Assembly: GCA_036971615.1 (NCBI GenBank)
Contig: JAYKKR010000028.1
Location: 186,001-250,000 of the forward strand
Source of the DNA: Amyloporia xantha
Lineage: Eukaryota > Basidiomycota > Agaricomycetes > Polyporales > Adustoporiaceae
Length of the DNA: 64,000 nucleotides
Direction of reading: 5' to 3'
In this document: piece by piece, positions 1 through 11,397 of the stretch
How the letters are laid out: every line of letters begins with the position of its first letter
Position numbering within the stretch: the first letter of the stretch is position 1
The notes under the pieces: generated by a model
The model's input: only the letters and a program-made list of their open reading frames with translations
What the model was told of the DNA's origin: nothing
Databases searched by the model: none
Position numbers and translations under genes: made by a program

Positions 1-712
1 GGTGTCGGGCGGGATGTGTTTGCAAAAATAGCCTTTGTGAGCCTTTATTAACTGAGGTATTTTGAGTGTTTCTCCCAGTCAATAGCTAGGGGCATATAAT
101 GTGAATCTCCCGCACAGGGAATGTAAGGATATCAGCCAATTCTGAAAGCAAGTGTCGCGGCGACGCGGGAAGCCGGAGGGTGTCAACAGCGAAATTGCAC
201 GGGTCGACTTGAAAGTGGATAGGAGCCCAGTGGCTGAGGCAGGCACCCCGCGAGCAATTGTCGCGAGTGAACGGCAAACATTGTCGCGGGCAGAAGCAAG
301 TAGGTTCTGTGCTGCTGTCATGACCTTCAGAGAGCAGCTTTCTAGTGCCTTGGAGGATTCGGTCGCGGATGCAAGTTCGCGGTGGATTTCTGAAGTGTCG
401 CGGTGGATTTCGGACGTGTCGCGGTGGATTCCTCACCTATGCAGTTGCGTCGTTTACAATCACACGACTTGTAAAGATTGAGTTAGCTAATATATTTCAT
501 GTGGGACTGTTGAAGTCCCATTCTGTTGCGGCTGGGCGATACGTATATGCTAAAACTACAGCGGCTACTCTACGGACAGTCCGCGACACCCTGATACCCT
601 CCGCGGCTTCGCTCCTCACTGTGGTCCTCCTGCGCCCTTGTTGAGGGTCGAGCCGAAGGCATTTCCGCAAGCGCGTGCGCCCGCGCTGCTGTCTTGCGAG
701 CTCCCAGATGCA
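1..712. other. Element 3 spacer downstream of gene A
   Basis: No convincing gene is visible. In the colinear cassette this should be the convergent interval between genes D (+) and A (-). It contains three copies of a 21-22 bp minisatellite at about 375-436 with the core TCGCGGTGGATT, and several other GTCGCG/CGCGAC words. The short open frames here have no recognisable content. Confidence 0.5.
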
Positions 713-3409
713 CTACTTTGAGTAGGCGTGAAAGGGGGCCGCGGTGGGGGTATGTACGGGGAACAGGGGCCCGGGCCTGAAGGCGTGCGTCCTAGCCACA
801 TCATTGAGCTGCCTGCGCATCTCCTCCATCTCACCTGCATATCCGTTGATCTGCGCGGAAATGGCGCTCAGGGATGCTTCGACTGAAAACGCGTCCAGGC
901 TCTGCTGCATCTTCTTCACCTCCTCGCGAAGGTTGACAACAGAGTCGCGAAGCTCTGCAGGCTCGACGGCGTTGAGGGTGTCCGCGAGCACTTTAATGCG
1001 CTGGCTCGAGGACTCCACAATCGTTCCCAGCGTGTTGTAGTTGCTGCCCAGCGTCCTCACGTACTTGTCCATGCCATTATGGCGCTCCTCGAGCTGCTTG
1101 ATCCGTGCCTGCAGATTACCTCCTGTCGCAATCTCGACCTCGGAAAGCCGCTTGGAAAGAGACGAGATCTTCGAGTTCACGGGAGCCACTGCATCCTTGA
1201 TGCGGTCTTTGGAATATCCCTGCAGCTTCACGGATGCGTCTTCCAACACGCTGCGGATCTCCACCCTCGAAGCCAATGACGGCAGCTCGTGGTCGAGCTC
1301 ATCGTCCAGTGAAGCAAACTTGTCCTCGAGAGCACGAACCGCTTTCTGGAGCTGCCGTGCCTGGAGGCGCTCCTTCGCGGCCAACTCTCGCTCCTTCGCT
1401 GCTAACTTTCGTTCCTTCGCGGCTAGTTCTCGCGGCTCGGCATCCCACTCCATGTCGCGATCGCTGGGGTGAACACTGCCGTGAGTGTCGTTCTCGAGCT
1501 CGTCGACTTCCTCTTCCTGCTCTTCGTCAGGCTCATTAGCGTTCAGTTTGCTGAAGGTGATCTGAGATTTCCGCGACGAGCTCGCGTTGCGCGAAGGGGG
1601 TTGCCCAACGCCCGGTGTCTTCGCGACGGGCGCCCGACTGGGTCCTGGATTCGCCGGGGCTGTCAACCCTTCTCGCTCCACGTCAATGGGGGGTGGGGTG
1701 GGTTTCAACCTCGGGTCGCGCTTTGCCCTCTTGCTCTTCGGCAGCGCTTGCACGACTTTGGGTGTGGTCATAGTCGCGGACGTCTTAGGTCCGGGCGCCT
1801 TCGTCAAGTTCACCTTGTACACCTCGTACAACTGCCCATCGGGAAGGACATTGTGGCCCTTTTCATCTTGATGCAAAAAGCCTGCATCGCGCGAGTAGAC
1901 CGTGTTGGTCGGTGGCTTGATGCCATCCTTGATGCATTGCTGGGCGTACTCCTGGAATGCTGTCGCGGTTTCCGTGACATTCTTGCGGCCGCTGATTGCC
2001 TTGCCGGTGGGTGTCCGAGGGCCAAAGAGCATTTGCCTTTGCTCCGCGCGCAGCGGATGCAGCGCGCGAAAGATGATGGCGCGACCTTGCAAGGCTGCTT
2101 ATTCACGATGCACAGCGTGCACGGTACCAGCTAGCAAAAAGATGGGTGAGTAGCGTGAAGGTGACGCGATGACAGTACTTACTGATACAGTCGCGTCCTT
2201 GGCTGCATCCTCAATCTTCGCGACCTCGGCAGCGGCTTTGGCGCGGATCTCCTTCTCCTTCTCGGTCTCCTCCTTGTCGGTTCCCTCCTTTCCCCGCGTC
2301 GACCTCCGAGGAATGCCCTTTCCTGCCATTTTCTTGCCTTTCCTTTGCGACGGGGATGCTTCCTCCTCACTGTCGTCATCCACCTCCTCGTCATTCTCGT
2401 CGGGACCATCATCCTTGTCATGACCCCCTCATCGTCCGTATCGTCCGTATCCTCCTCATCCGCATCCTCTGCTTCCTGCCGTGACCGCTTCCTTGCCCCC
2501 GTGGCCCCGGACTTGTCGACAGGAGCTACAGTGGTTCTGCTCGATTGGGCAGCCATACGGGGCACGCTGACGTAGGGGAATGTGGGTGCGATTTTCGCGG
2601 GAGTTATGCTTGCCTATGTTCTTGAGTGACTGATGGCTGGGCTTTGCTTGCGATGGCTGCGCGACGCAAACAGTGCCCTTGCCTGCCAATGGGGGTGGCT
2701 GTGAGGACGTGCTCGCCGCAGACTGGGATACCGCGCGCTGCTGGGACGGGCGGGATTCGGTCGCGGCGTCGGCCTGACGGGATGGCTTCGCAGTTTTGGT
2801 GGGGCGGGCTCCGTGTCCTGATCAGCGGACGACTTCCGCTTTTGGCCACTCGCGCGGGACTTTGACGCTTCAGGTTGCGCGCTCGGCGATGTTGGTCCGC
2901 CAGATGCAGCGGCAGGAACAGGAGCTTCCGCTGGTAAATACAAAGTCTCAGTCAGTTCCCTAGACAAATGACAAAAATGTTGCTTACCTCTTACAGTCCA
3001 CCACTGGTCCTTCCCCAGCTCGACCTCCCGAGTAGGGGCAGGCACAACAAATTCCTTCTTCCGCTCGGCAGAAATCCGCGGGTCATCGACCTGAATGCGG
3101 CGAAGGTCGGCGCCGTTCCTAGACGCCACGTACTCCAGCACCGCACTGAACAACAATGCTGGGACGCGAAGCGACCTTTTCACATCTTTGGGCGCGTCGC
3201 GGAAGGCGTGCCAGCCCTTTTTCTAATGTGGATGAACATATTAGTTGTTTGACAGCGAGCTCATCGTTGTACTCACAAACTCGGTGTAGACCATTTGCTC
3301 ATAACGCATGTACTCCGGTGCTTCAGGGAGGGGAGCGCAGGCAAGCGCGGCACCCAGACGCGCGGTCGCGGTATCAATGGTCAATTGGCGGATGGTGGTG
3401 TCAGACATG
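713..3409 (-). pseudogene. Gene A copy 3: Zn2Cys6 cluster and coiled-coil protein, frameshifted
   Basis: The reading starts at ATG 3409 (MSDTTIRQ). Exon 1 ends at 3277 before GTGAGT, exon 2 starts at 3222, and a 57-nt intron lies at 2931-2987. Exon 2 matches copies A1 and A2 in a block containing PALLFSAVLEY and DDPRIS. The Zn cluster lies near 2010-2110 on the minus strand with spacing C-x2-C-x6-C-x9-C-x2-C-x6-C. The long C-terminal part (713 to about 2040) is coiled coil with a repeated ELAAKERKLAAKER segment. Reading frame is lost at about 2810, about 2425 (a run of five C on the plus strand) and about 2020, each relative to A2 or to frame continuity. I therefore call it a pseudogene, but sequencing indels would give the same picture. 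It is likely a nuclear DNA-binding protein encoded by the transposon, and the target is not shown. Confidence 0.7.
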
Positions 3410-3660
3410 CTGTGGGAGAGGACTGAAGATGAAACGGAGATAGTGAATCAGGTGAATAGCTGGTTATGGAGGAGATGGAGGTTAGAACTGACTTTGATGC
3501 GCGCGACCTTCGAGGAACTGAATGCGTTACGGGTTATGTCAGCAGCGCTCGATCAACTCGTCACGTTTTCGCGGAGATCGTGAGCAATCTGCATTGATCG
3601 CGACTGTCGTATTCCACTCAGTGTCTCGTCTTCCCAACCGACCTCATCTCGCGCGGACAA

Positions 3661-4781
3661 ATGGCGCGGGCGATGGACTCTGACATAGATAACTGTGAGT
3701 ACGCGTCTCGCATGACTGATACTGATGTTTTGTAGCTGTGTTTGATCGAGAACGATCTCCGGTGACCCTCGACGCATTCATGTCGGAATCTAGCGACCTG
3801 GAATCGAACACTGGTAAGTAGAGCCATTTCCAGCCCCATTTCGGGAGCTTCTTTCGTCCATTTCACCTAAATCTCAAAGGCGTTGATTCGGCGCTCCAAG
3901 ACAACAACATGAACACCCGCGCGGTCCCCGATTGATGTGGAAATATTTGATCTCGAGCCAGGTAATGTTTCGGGTCGCTCGATGTTGTGATCTCATCTAA
4001 CATCCGCGAAGTCTCCGAACGCTCTCGGAGCCCCATTGAGCTCGACATCCTCGATCAGGATACTGACATTCCTCCCGCTGGCGACTATGTAGCTCACAAT
4101 AGTGAGTGAGGGAATTGTTTGCCCAGCTTGTTTTAACTTGCTTCATGTAGGAGCCGTTCTTCGTGACCGATCACCGGTGGACCTGGCAGACATGTTCAAT
4201 CAGGATAGCGGTGACCTCAGTAATGGAGGTATGTCTGAAATAACAGCTATGGCACAAGTACTACAAGTACTACCACTCATATAATGCAGAGGAGCATGCT
4301 CGCGCAGCGTTCTCCGATCGACCTGAACGATGTCGTTAATGTCGATTCGAATGACGCGCTGGATGATATTGCGCGTGCCAACGCAGACGCGAAAGGAAAA
4401 CGCAAAGGTAAGAAAGATTGGAACACTCTCAAAGAACAAATCTCGATTGAAATCACACATAACGAAGAGGAATCCAATGTTGCACCCGCGACTGAGGCTC
4501 GGAGACCCTTGCCGCGTGACGACGCTGTCGCGCGCCCGCCACCTTCTGTTTCTGACCCCGCTCGATATAGCTACATAAAGGAGACTGTTGGACAAGGTGT
4601 GTAATCTTGCAGTTTATCCTAACAGGCTATTTATCTTCACATAGGGTTTCCTTCTGTGAGGGAGGCCACTTACGTTCGCGATGTGCGCAGACACTCTCGC
4701 GAGCAGTTGATCGCGGTCAACCGCGACATTGAGGCGCTCGAGGACATCCTCTTTCTGGTGCGGGGATTCAGCAGCTACTGA
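3661..4781 (+). CDS. Gene B copy 3: multi-exon protein with repeated SP-[IV]-[DE]-[LV] motifs
   Basis: Small exons separated by short GT-AG introns each carry one similar motif. These read SPVTLDAFMSES at about 3750, RSPIDVEIFDLE at about 3930, RSPIELDILDQD at about 4030, RSPVDLADMFNQ at about 4165 and RSPIDLNDVVNVD at about 4310. A basic segment (KGKRKGKK) follows near 4400. The last exon (about 4645-4781) encodes a predicted helix with REQLIAVNRDIEALEDILFL, and the TGA ends at 4781. The final helix resembles the C-terminus of gene B in element 1. ATG 3661 is chosen because it precedes a clean GTGAGT donor; ATG 3673 is possible. It is divergent from gene A across a gap of about 250 bp, suggesting a shared bidirectional promoter. 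Function is unknown. The motifs could be docking sites, for example SUMO-interacting or corepressor-binding types. Confidence 0.6.
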
Positions 4782-5242
4782 GAACAAGGAGGACAGCAAG
4801 GACGATTTCCGAAGTAGAGAGAAGGCTGTGGGTGGATGGGTGTCCCTCACCGGATGAGGACGAGGATGGTGGTCCAAAGTAGACCTCAATTTAGCCCTAT
4901 TCATTTTCACTGTAATCTCAATGTGAACTTCGCCTCCACCGCGCTGTGCATGTATGCTAAGGCAAACCATAACAGTACTTGATTTTGCAGTGTATAATAG
5001 CTACATTGCGCCCTATAGTATGCACACCATATAGGACTACATCCCGACCGTGCCTAAGTGCGGATTGGTCTGGTTATTGTGTTGTAAATTAAGGGGCTTC
5101 CTCACGCGCGTGCACTCACGACATGCTGAAAACCCGCTTGGTGCCAATTTCCGCATTTTGCAACAGGATCGGTAAATATGATACCTAATATTTTAAAAAG
5201 GTCTCCAAGCACCATGGCACGACATTGACCGGTCACGTTCGC
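4782..5242 (+). other. Element 3 spacer between gene B and the terminal array
   Basis: This interval is AT-richer than the cassette genes and shows no supported gene. It leads into the tandem array; from about 5215 the sequence already resembles array units in its GCGCGGTCTTGCACC words. Confidence 0.5.
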
Positions 5243-5820
5243 GCGGTCTTGCACCTTAGGGAAGCATATTACGAGCGGCCGCGCTTAGAGTAAGGATAGT
5301 CGATAAAATATCTTATCGGCCGATCTTATTTCCAAGATGCGGAAATGGCATCGCGCGAGCCTGCAGTATGGCCCACGGCGCGAGACGGGTCGGTCGCGGT
5401 GGTCTCGCGCGGTCTTGCACCATAGGGAAGCATATTACGAGCGGCCGCGCTTAGAGTAAGGACAGTCGATAAAATATCTTATCGGCCGATCTTACTTCCA
5501 AGATGCGGAAATGGCATCGCGCGAGCCTGCAGTATGGCCCACGGCGCGAGACGGGTCGGTCGCGGTGGTCTCGCGCGGTCTTGCACCGTAGGGAAGCATA
5601 TTACGAGCGGCCGCGCTTAGAGTAAGGACAGTCGATAAAATATCTTATCGGCCGATCTTATTTCCAAGATGCGGAAATGGCATCGCGCGAGCCTGCAGTA
5701 TGGCCCACGGCGCGAGACGGGTCGGTCGCGGTGGTCTCGCGCGGTCTTGCACCGTAGGGAAGCATATTACGAGCGGCCGCGCTTAGAGTAAGGACAGTCG
5801 ATAAAATATCTTATCGGCCG
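5243..5820 (+). repeat. Element 3 right subterminal array, 166-bp unit, 3.5 copies
   Basis: Units begin with GCGGTCTTGCACC at 5243, 5409, 5575 and 5741, exactly 166 bp apart. The last unit is cut at about 5820. Each complete unit carries two CGGCCG palindromes (GAGCGGCCGCGC and TATCGGCCGATC), a GATAA...TTATC dyad and a GTCGCGGTGGTCTCGC stretch. Copies differ at only a few positions. Position next to the terminal inverted repeat suggests transposase or accessory protein binding sites. Confidence 0.9.
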
Positions 5821-5918
5821 GGCCTAGCTCTATGTGATAGTGGTACACCTCGGCCGCGCTATACCTGTGGGGAATGCAGCGCGCGTCGGGCGATGCTGTC
5901 TCGTAGGTCACAGCGGGG

Positions 5919-6009
5919 GCGTCGGCCGGCGTCCGGCGCCACTAGGGTCAGGCTACATTGTCAGGCATATATGTCCTAGGAGTCAGGGGTACAGTGACTG
6001 AAAGGTGTG
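5919..6009 (-). repeat. Element 3 right terminal inverted repeat
   Basis: Read inward on the minus strand it starts CACACCTTTCAGTCACTG, followed by CCTGACTCCTAGGA, ATATATGCCTGACA and GGCGCCGGAC. The same blocks in the same order form the left end of element 2 (48,284-48,374), with small gaps. The outermost 18 bases also resemble the left end of element 1 (CACACCATACAGTCACT). The outer boundary at 6009 is inferred from these comparisons and from host coding sequence starting just outside. Confidence 0.75.
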
Positions 6010-6538
6010 CCAACGAGGTAATTCCACTATGGATACATAAGTTAGACTCGAAACTAGAGAAGTGTCACAAGCAACACGTACCCCGTCGCAAGAAAAACTC
6101 CAATCGTGTTCTATTACGTCCACAAAAAGCGGATTACCGTCCTCTGCGCTGGAACTAATGAGGATAGACACTTCACGATTTATTACAAGAAATTATAATG
6201 AGACAACGTTCAAGAACAACACAAAGGGAAAAAGACGTACTGCGATTTGGGAGGATCTCGACAATGGCACACCGAGCATCGGTCCAATCTGCATCATCGT
6301 CAACTGTGAAGTCGCCTGTAGAGGAAAACTTGCATCCGGACGCCTTGAAGTGCACGGCCCTATAACTCCTTGAATTAGTTGGCATGCTAAGCTGTTGACA
6401 CCAAACGGGCGTACGCTCTGTAATCATTATCCATAGCTTCGCCTCGGCAGCGCACAGTGGCTGGTACTTCGTAGATGCGAAATACAGCGCGCGAGCTACA
6501 ACCATATATACGAGTGGCATCTCATACGGAGAAATCAC
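6010..6538 (-). pseudogene. Host gene X1, interrupted by element 3
   Basis: Minus-strand exons encode CKFSSTGDFTVDDDADW and AIVEILPNR (around 6250-6345), then, after an intron, a segment with PLFVDVIEHDWSFSCDG (around 6068-6150), then, after another intron, WNYLVG, where the element begins. The paralogue X2 at 12.2-12.9 kb aligns with the same exon boundaries (CRFSSTKNFGVDEIAEW; LLFMDTVEHHWRFSCAA; RAFIVGWYIPD). So element 3 sits inside an exon, and the 3' part of X1 must lie left of the window. The 5' end is not resolved. The family is not recognised. Confidence 0.6.
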
Positions 6539-7662
6539 CGGCGGAAGCCATAACAGGGCCCGAGATCGCTCATATCAGTAGTAGCTTCGGGATACATGTC
6601 CATACTGATCAAGGCTCACGCTCATGTGCCTTCCGAAGCAACCTAGCAGAAAACTATGAGCAGATCTAGATCAAAGCTTAGCTCAAGGTTAGAGTTCACA
6701 TTGTTCGCAACGCCGATCAACATTCTCTACATTGTTCTTCCTGAATAGCAACTGTGGCCGAACGTAGTTTCAGCTTCCCATTTAGCATTCCATCAATACA
6801 TGATAGGTCTTTCACATACTCTTCTTCATCGTCTTGACAATCAGGGACGACAATCGGTGCACGGAAGAGCCTTTACCCTGTGAATGTCTTATCTTGGTAT
6901 TGTTAGAAGGATACACATGATCGACCTTCTCTTTCATGAGGGATAGTACTCAGCTACATTGTTCTCCAGAACTGTGATCATGATCATTTAGCGTGATGCC
7001 CCTTAACTTGATGTCGTGCCCGTCATTATTGGAATCATTATCCAATCCCGCTACAGCTAGTCCATATTGTGGTTCGCCGAATCTCTGAACTTCAACGCAC
7101 GCTTCCTTCTTTATGCAATGAGGATCAATCTCCTTGGCATGTTCGTGACTCTAATCAAAGAATGGGACATTCGCCTTCATGCAGCACAGCTCCTGCTAGG
7201 TGCGAAGGTTCCGCCAGGATGCTGTATTAGGAAAGGTGAACTCTGCGTGCGACACACGATTCGCCGCGACTTCAACTACTATCATAGTACTTGACTTTGA
7301 GCAAAGAACGTACGCGCTGCAGTCCGTGTATCTGCGCATGCGTAGTCGGGCGGTTTTCTGGTGCATGCTTCACCCTCAGCGGGTGATGCCGAAATATTTC
7401 TCGAGGGACAATGTCACACTAATTTCTCAATATCACAGCGTGCACTGTGCATCAGAAAATTCTCAATTAATATTTGAGCTTCAATACTCAGCTTCAGCAC
7501 TGCCATCGTATTCGTCTCCGCCATTCGACCGGCGGCACCGTGAGAGGGAGCTATGCTTGTTTATGTCCTCTGATAGATAATGCTATTACCAACGCACTGC
7601 AGCTGGGGCTGGCTGGCATGGAATCTACGAGTATGAACGTCTGCGGTGGTTAACAAGGTCAT
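6539..7662. other. Intergenic host DNA without a supported gene
   Basis: The stretch is AT-rich with short, unrelated open frames on both strands. I see no repeated motif, no RNA gene and no exon chain that I can defend. X1 5' exons could lie in its first few hundred bases. Confidence 0.4.
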
Positions 7663-8444
7663 CACGCCTGACCGTCCCTGTCCGCCGCCTGAGGTATCAG
7701 CGCTAGAAAGGTGAGAGCAGTAAAAAGAGCCAAGATCTGGCAGGTAAAGCGATAGAGTGCCGATGGTTGGACGTCTGAAAGGCATCGGTCATTGTGCCTT
7801 TCATCTTTTTCTTGTGAATCAGGAAGGTCGTGCGAAGACAGACGGCCGGAGGCACTGTCTGGTTCTACTTTAATTTCACTTGGGTTTGGTAATCCGCCGT
7901 CATGGCACGACCTCAATGTCAAGGAATTTGAACAGTTGCGAGGCGCTTGACGGAAACATTGAGCCAGTAAGCCCGAACAACACTGAATAAAAACTGCGCA
8001 CAAGAAGTCTCCGAGTTTCCATCTAACGTGTATCCATCTGCAGGTTTGACGTTGCCCTGATTCATCATCACATTAGCGGTGGTCTCCACTGCAACTTCTC
8101 GGATGGTTGCGTCATGCGGAGACAAGGCCTTCGGGAAGAGTCCGTGAAGGTCTGGCTTCAAAGAACGGGCTGGGCAGAATTTGTAAGCCTAAGAATCACT
8201 TAGTTTATAGAACAGCACTTCCACGCGCCGAGTAGTTGGTATACGGTATCTTCTCTACTATCCTGGATGATGCCTCCGAGAATAATTGACTACTCGATGG
8301 GATATTAACCGGAGCCAGAAAGGCTGAGGATTGCAGTGAGATAGCTGAATTGTCTTCTGCTAGACAGGGCCTATTGTAAGGCGCTACAGCAGGGATAGGT
8401 TCTGACTCACGGGAAGATAGGGCAAGTAATCTACCGCTCGACAT
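7663..8444 (-). CDS. Hypothetical protein with C-terminal membrane segment
   Basis: The start is ATG 8444 (MSSGRLLALSSRESEP). A second exon carries PDLHGLFPKALSPHDATIRE and VETTANVMMNQG (around 8065-8160). The final exon carries NPSEIKVEPDSASGRLSSHD, a charged stretch EKDERHNDR, and a hydrophobic helix FTCQILALFTALTFLALI before the stop at 7663. The IKVEPD motif fits the psi-K-x-E SUMO consensus. It lies directly downstream of WD40 exons on the same strand and could be the C-terminal part of the same gene; exon 8431-8613 may link them. Function unknown; the hydrophobic helix suggests a tail-anchored or single-pass protein. Confidence 0.4.
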
Positions 8445-8719
8445 CCCTGATACATTTGAATGCTCTGGAGCATTTTGGCATATTGAAGATTCTATAAAGT
8501 CCGAGTGGCGCCTTACCTTTTACATGCTGTCTATCCTGAAGATGCTCTCTACCGGCGTTCTTCATAGCGCGTGCTGAATTGGCTGGCATGGGCATGAAAA
8601 TGGAATCAGTCAATTCAGCATTGAGCTAGGAGGATTACCTATTATCGGGATTTCGCACGTTTCCTCATTCAGACACACTGTGAAGATGCAGGTCAATGAT
8701 ATCTGACAACATCATACAC

Positions 8720-10064
8720 ACACATACCCTCCCAAACTTCGATTCGGTAGGCGCATTCGGAAAGCAATACGGTGCTATTTTCGCCGCGATCATAGATTCC
8801 CACAGCGATAAGGTAGGACATCTGAGACCGGCAGTGTACCTGTCGAATTCTGTCAGATTAATTCACGTAGTACAAACTTCATACACTCATGCAGTGTATT
8901 CTGGCTACAACCAGATGTTAGAAAGATCCTCCTAGTGACGGAAAATAGGCCAGCGTACATCCTCCGCACCGAAATGAACATAAGGGAGCTTCTGAGCTGA
9001 TGTTCCATAGATGGATCTCATTGGATTCAGTACTGCACCAAAGACGCTGGCCGTCGGTACAGTAAGTCGCACAAACACCTAAGCGCTTCACAGTGGAAAG
9101 CGGAAAATGCCGCATATGCTCGATGCTCGATGCTCCGATGGTATACAGGTGCAGGCCAGACGTGAGGTCGTGAACGATTAATTGGACGTTGGAAACGATA
9201 ACAGCGGTGCCACTTCAACAGTCTCAAGATCACATCACTCGAAAATAGTTGACTACTCACATGTGATGTTCAATTTCACACTGACGAACGGCGCGCTGCG
9301 AGGAAATGTCATATATCAAGCTATGCATGTATTTCTGTTATCGCAACCACATATATTTTGTTGCGTAGGAATGTGTTCACATCGTCTTATGCCCTCTGTA
9401 GCACACCAGTAATTTCTTAAGATCTTGAAAAAATTCGATATGTGAGATTTCTGCTCGCGTTAAGACCGGATCGAGACCACATAGTAGCACTGCTATATGT
9501 ATCAATAAGTATATGCGAGCAAATTCAGCGTAGAATGCCTACGTTTAGAACGTACTGTCCATACTCTCAGTTTTCCGGAAGCAGCAGTGGCCAGAAGCTC
9601 AGAGCTTGGATCAAAGGCAAGATGAGCGTCATCAATTGTGTTGTCACCAGCATGATCGAACATCGGCCACTTGAATAACATGTGTGGTTCGCGCGATTCA
9701 TGGGTTTCCCATAAGGTGAGGACTCCGTCTGAGCAGATACAGACAAGATCAGAAGTAGCGTATGAGGTTGAAGCCCACGCAATGTCTTTGACTGGTGCGT
9801 TGTGTTCACATCTTGCCGTCTCTGCTCCCTGCTCGAGAGACCAAAACAAAACGAGTCCATCATCGGCTGGAGAATTGGTCAGCCGTCGAGGGACTCCTCC
9901 TCACTTGAAGCATTGATGAACGTACAGCAAGACACTATAGTTGCTCCGGAGGGGCTGAAGAGGACTTTGTTGATGCGTCGCGTGTGTCCCAGGAAGCGGT
10001 GCCTGATGCAAGTGCTACCGTGCATATTCCAGTTGGATGTGAAGAAAAAAAGGTGACTACAAGT
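8720..10064 (-). CDS. WD40-repeat protein (partial model)
   Basis: Minus-strand exons spell out successive WD40 blades. They are GHTRRINKVLFSPSGATIV then, across an intron ending at 9867, DDGLVLFWSLEQG; HNAPVKDIAWAS...ICSDGVLTLWETH; LAFDPSSELLATAASGKLRVW; VQLIVHDLTSGLHLYTIG; and YCTDGQRLWCSTESNEIHLW. A final strand, AYRIEVWEG, lies near 8770. The recurring h-x-h-W ends and GH-type starts are the family signature. WD40 propellers are scaffolds for protein complexes, and nothing here indicates a specific partner. The 5' end is unresolved: the first readable exon begins after an acceptor near 10,064, and earlier exons may lie up to about 10,250. At least four introns are implied. Confidence 0.7.
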
Positions 10065-11163
10065 CGTGTATCAGGTGTCTGAATTCCGCGGGTAGGTGCT
10101 AAGAGCGCTAAGAGGTAGAGGTCTCCACAGATGAACAGGAAAGACGCGCGCAGACGCGTGTCATCAATCCCGGTCTCACGCTTGGTCTCCACGCCATAAG
10201 CATGTCGTTCTAACTGTCTAAGACTAGCTTAGGGTCGTACAGTTCGGTAAATTTGTTTCAATATGGGCTGGATGGGTATATCGAGTGCATCATGGGGCCC
10301 CGGGTATCGCTTCGGACGAGAAGCCCCGGCCTTGTATCGTAGTTTCAAGTTCGCCAGAACATGAACGCTAAGGAGGTCGCACGTGCACATACCCAACACA
10401 ACGTGCGAGCAAACTCACTGCATTGTCCACATTCACGGCAGGGCGGGGTCAGGTTAGCTTGGTTTCCAGGCTGAGGTAGGCACTTAATCTGATGATCACG
10501 ATTCCCCGCACGCTCCACGTTGCCCCACATTATTATACAGACAATGACCCGCAGGTTCATTGTTCTCTCGGACGATCTATTGATGAGATTGACAGAACGG
10601 AAGGTGAAGTGCTCAAGGAAATCCCAAATTTGAGCAACTCTGACGGTATCTCATTGTAAGCCCACCTACTAGTAGTCTAAACATGACCAAGATCCACTGG
10701 CTTGGACGAGCCTGATGGACGACTTCGGGAAATATCCCCCGATTCGAACAGGGGGTTTAGTTTCAAGTCATGCAGCGGAATCTCGGCCCCCTTTATAGGG
10801 GGCGCCCATATCACCCCGCTCCCTACTAAGTAGCAGTCATGATTATATGTGCCATTTGTCTCTAAGATCTCGAGCGCGAAGGCGTTGAGCCGGCAGCAAC
10901 TTCGTGCGGTGATTAACATCTCATTTATGGCTTACCATAGAAGCTGATAGTTGCACCTCACAGGACATATATTCTGCTCTTCCTGTATCTATAATTCCTT
11001 GAATTATCGGAGCATATGCCCCATGTGCAGGCGGCAAGTCCGAGTCGAAAGTTGCGTCAAATTATACCTGACCATCATACAGCCAATCTGTAGCGCGAAA
11101 GCCAAGTAAGTCGGGTATTCGCCTGCAGAGAGCCTCCCATTTAAGTCACCTGCGCATACCTAG
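10065..11163. other. Weakly coding host interval
   Basis: Minus-strand open stretches at about 10,947-11,066 (DSDLPPAHGAYAPIIQGIID) and 10,677-10,919 (ALEILETNGTYNHDCYL) could be exons upstream of the WD40 gene or a separate gene. I could not chain them with confidence. The upstream exons of the plus-strand SUMO-motif gene should also lie here. Confidence 0.3.
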
Positions 11164-11368
11164 ATCAGGATCGCGAGCACTCTCAAGAGATACGGTTGAT
11201 GTAATCGACTTGACACAAGACAAGCGAAGTCCAGACGACGTTATAGATCTGACACTAGAGGACGCGAATAATCCAGGCGATATCATAGACCTTACATTAG
11301 ACAATGGAGGCGACCCCCACATGTACAGAGTAGTCATTATTGATCTTACTGCCGACGCAGACGATTGA
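11164..11368 (+). CDS. C-terminal exon with four tandem SUMO-interacting motifs
   Basis: After an acceptor-like CCTAG the plus strand is open to TGA at 11,366-11,368. It encodes VIDLT, VIDLT, IIDLT and IIDLT, spaced 13, 14 and 18 residues apart, each preceded or followed by acidic residues (for example VIDLTLED, IIDLTLDN, IIDLTADADD). [VI]-[IV]-D-L-T with acidic flanks is the classic SUMO-interacting motif, and tandem arrays are typical of SUMO-targeted ubiquitin ligases and poly-SUMO readers. No RING domain is visible here, and upstream exons are not resolved, so the catalytic part, if any, is unknown. Confidence 0.55.
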
Positions 11369-11397
11369 TACGATAGTAATGAAACTGAGAGAATGGT

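Larger units (their letters stand above)
1..6009 (+). mobile_element. Element 3: right-hand part of a giant KDZ-type transposon (left end outside window)
   Basis: The stretch holds two cassette genes (A on minus, B on plus), a 166-bp tandem array, then a terminal inverted repeat that ends at about 6009. Its terminus, read inward on the minus strand, matches the left end of element 2 at 48,284: CAGTCAC, then CCTGACTCCTAGGA, then a GGCGCCGGAC block, then a CGGCCGAC block. Gene order A(-) B(+) then terminus is what the colinear cassette of elements 1 and 2 predicts. Immediately outside the terminus the DNA becomes coding sequence of an interrupted host gene. No transposase gene of this copy is in the window, so autonomy cannot be judged. 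Confidence 0.8.

Noticed and set aside
2169..2575. Plus-strand frames opposite the acidic region of gene A3 (Ser-rich peptides)
   Set aside because: Antisense of an acidic/basic low-complexity region; such shadows are expected and have no homologue in the other two copies as genes.
10720..10800. Minus-strand GTTCGAATC resembling a tRNA B box with a short T-arm stem
   Set aside because: No matching acceptor stem, D-arm or anticodon arm can be built around it.
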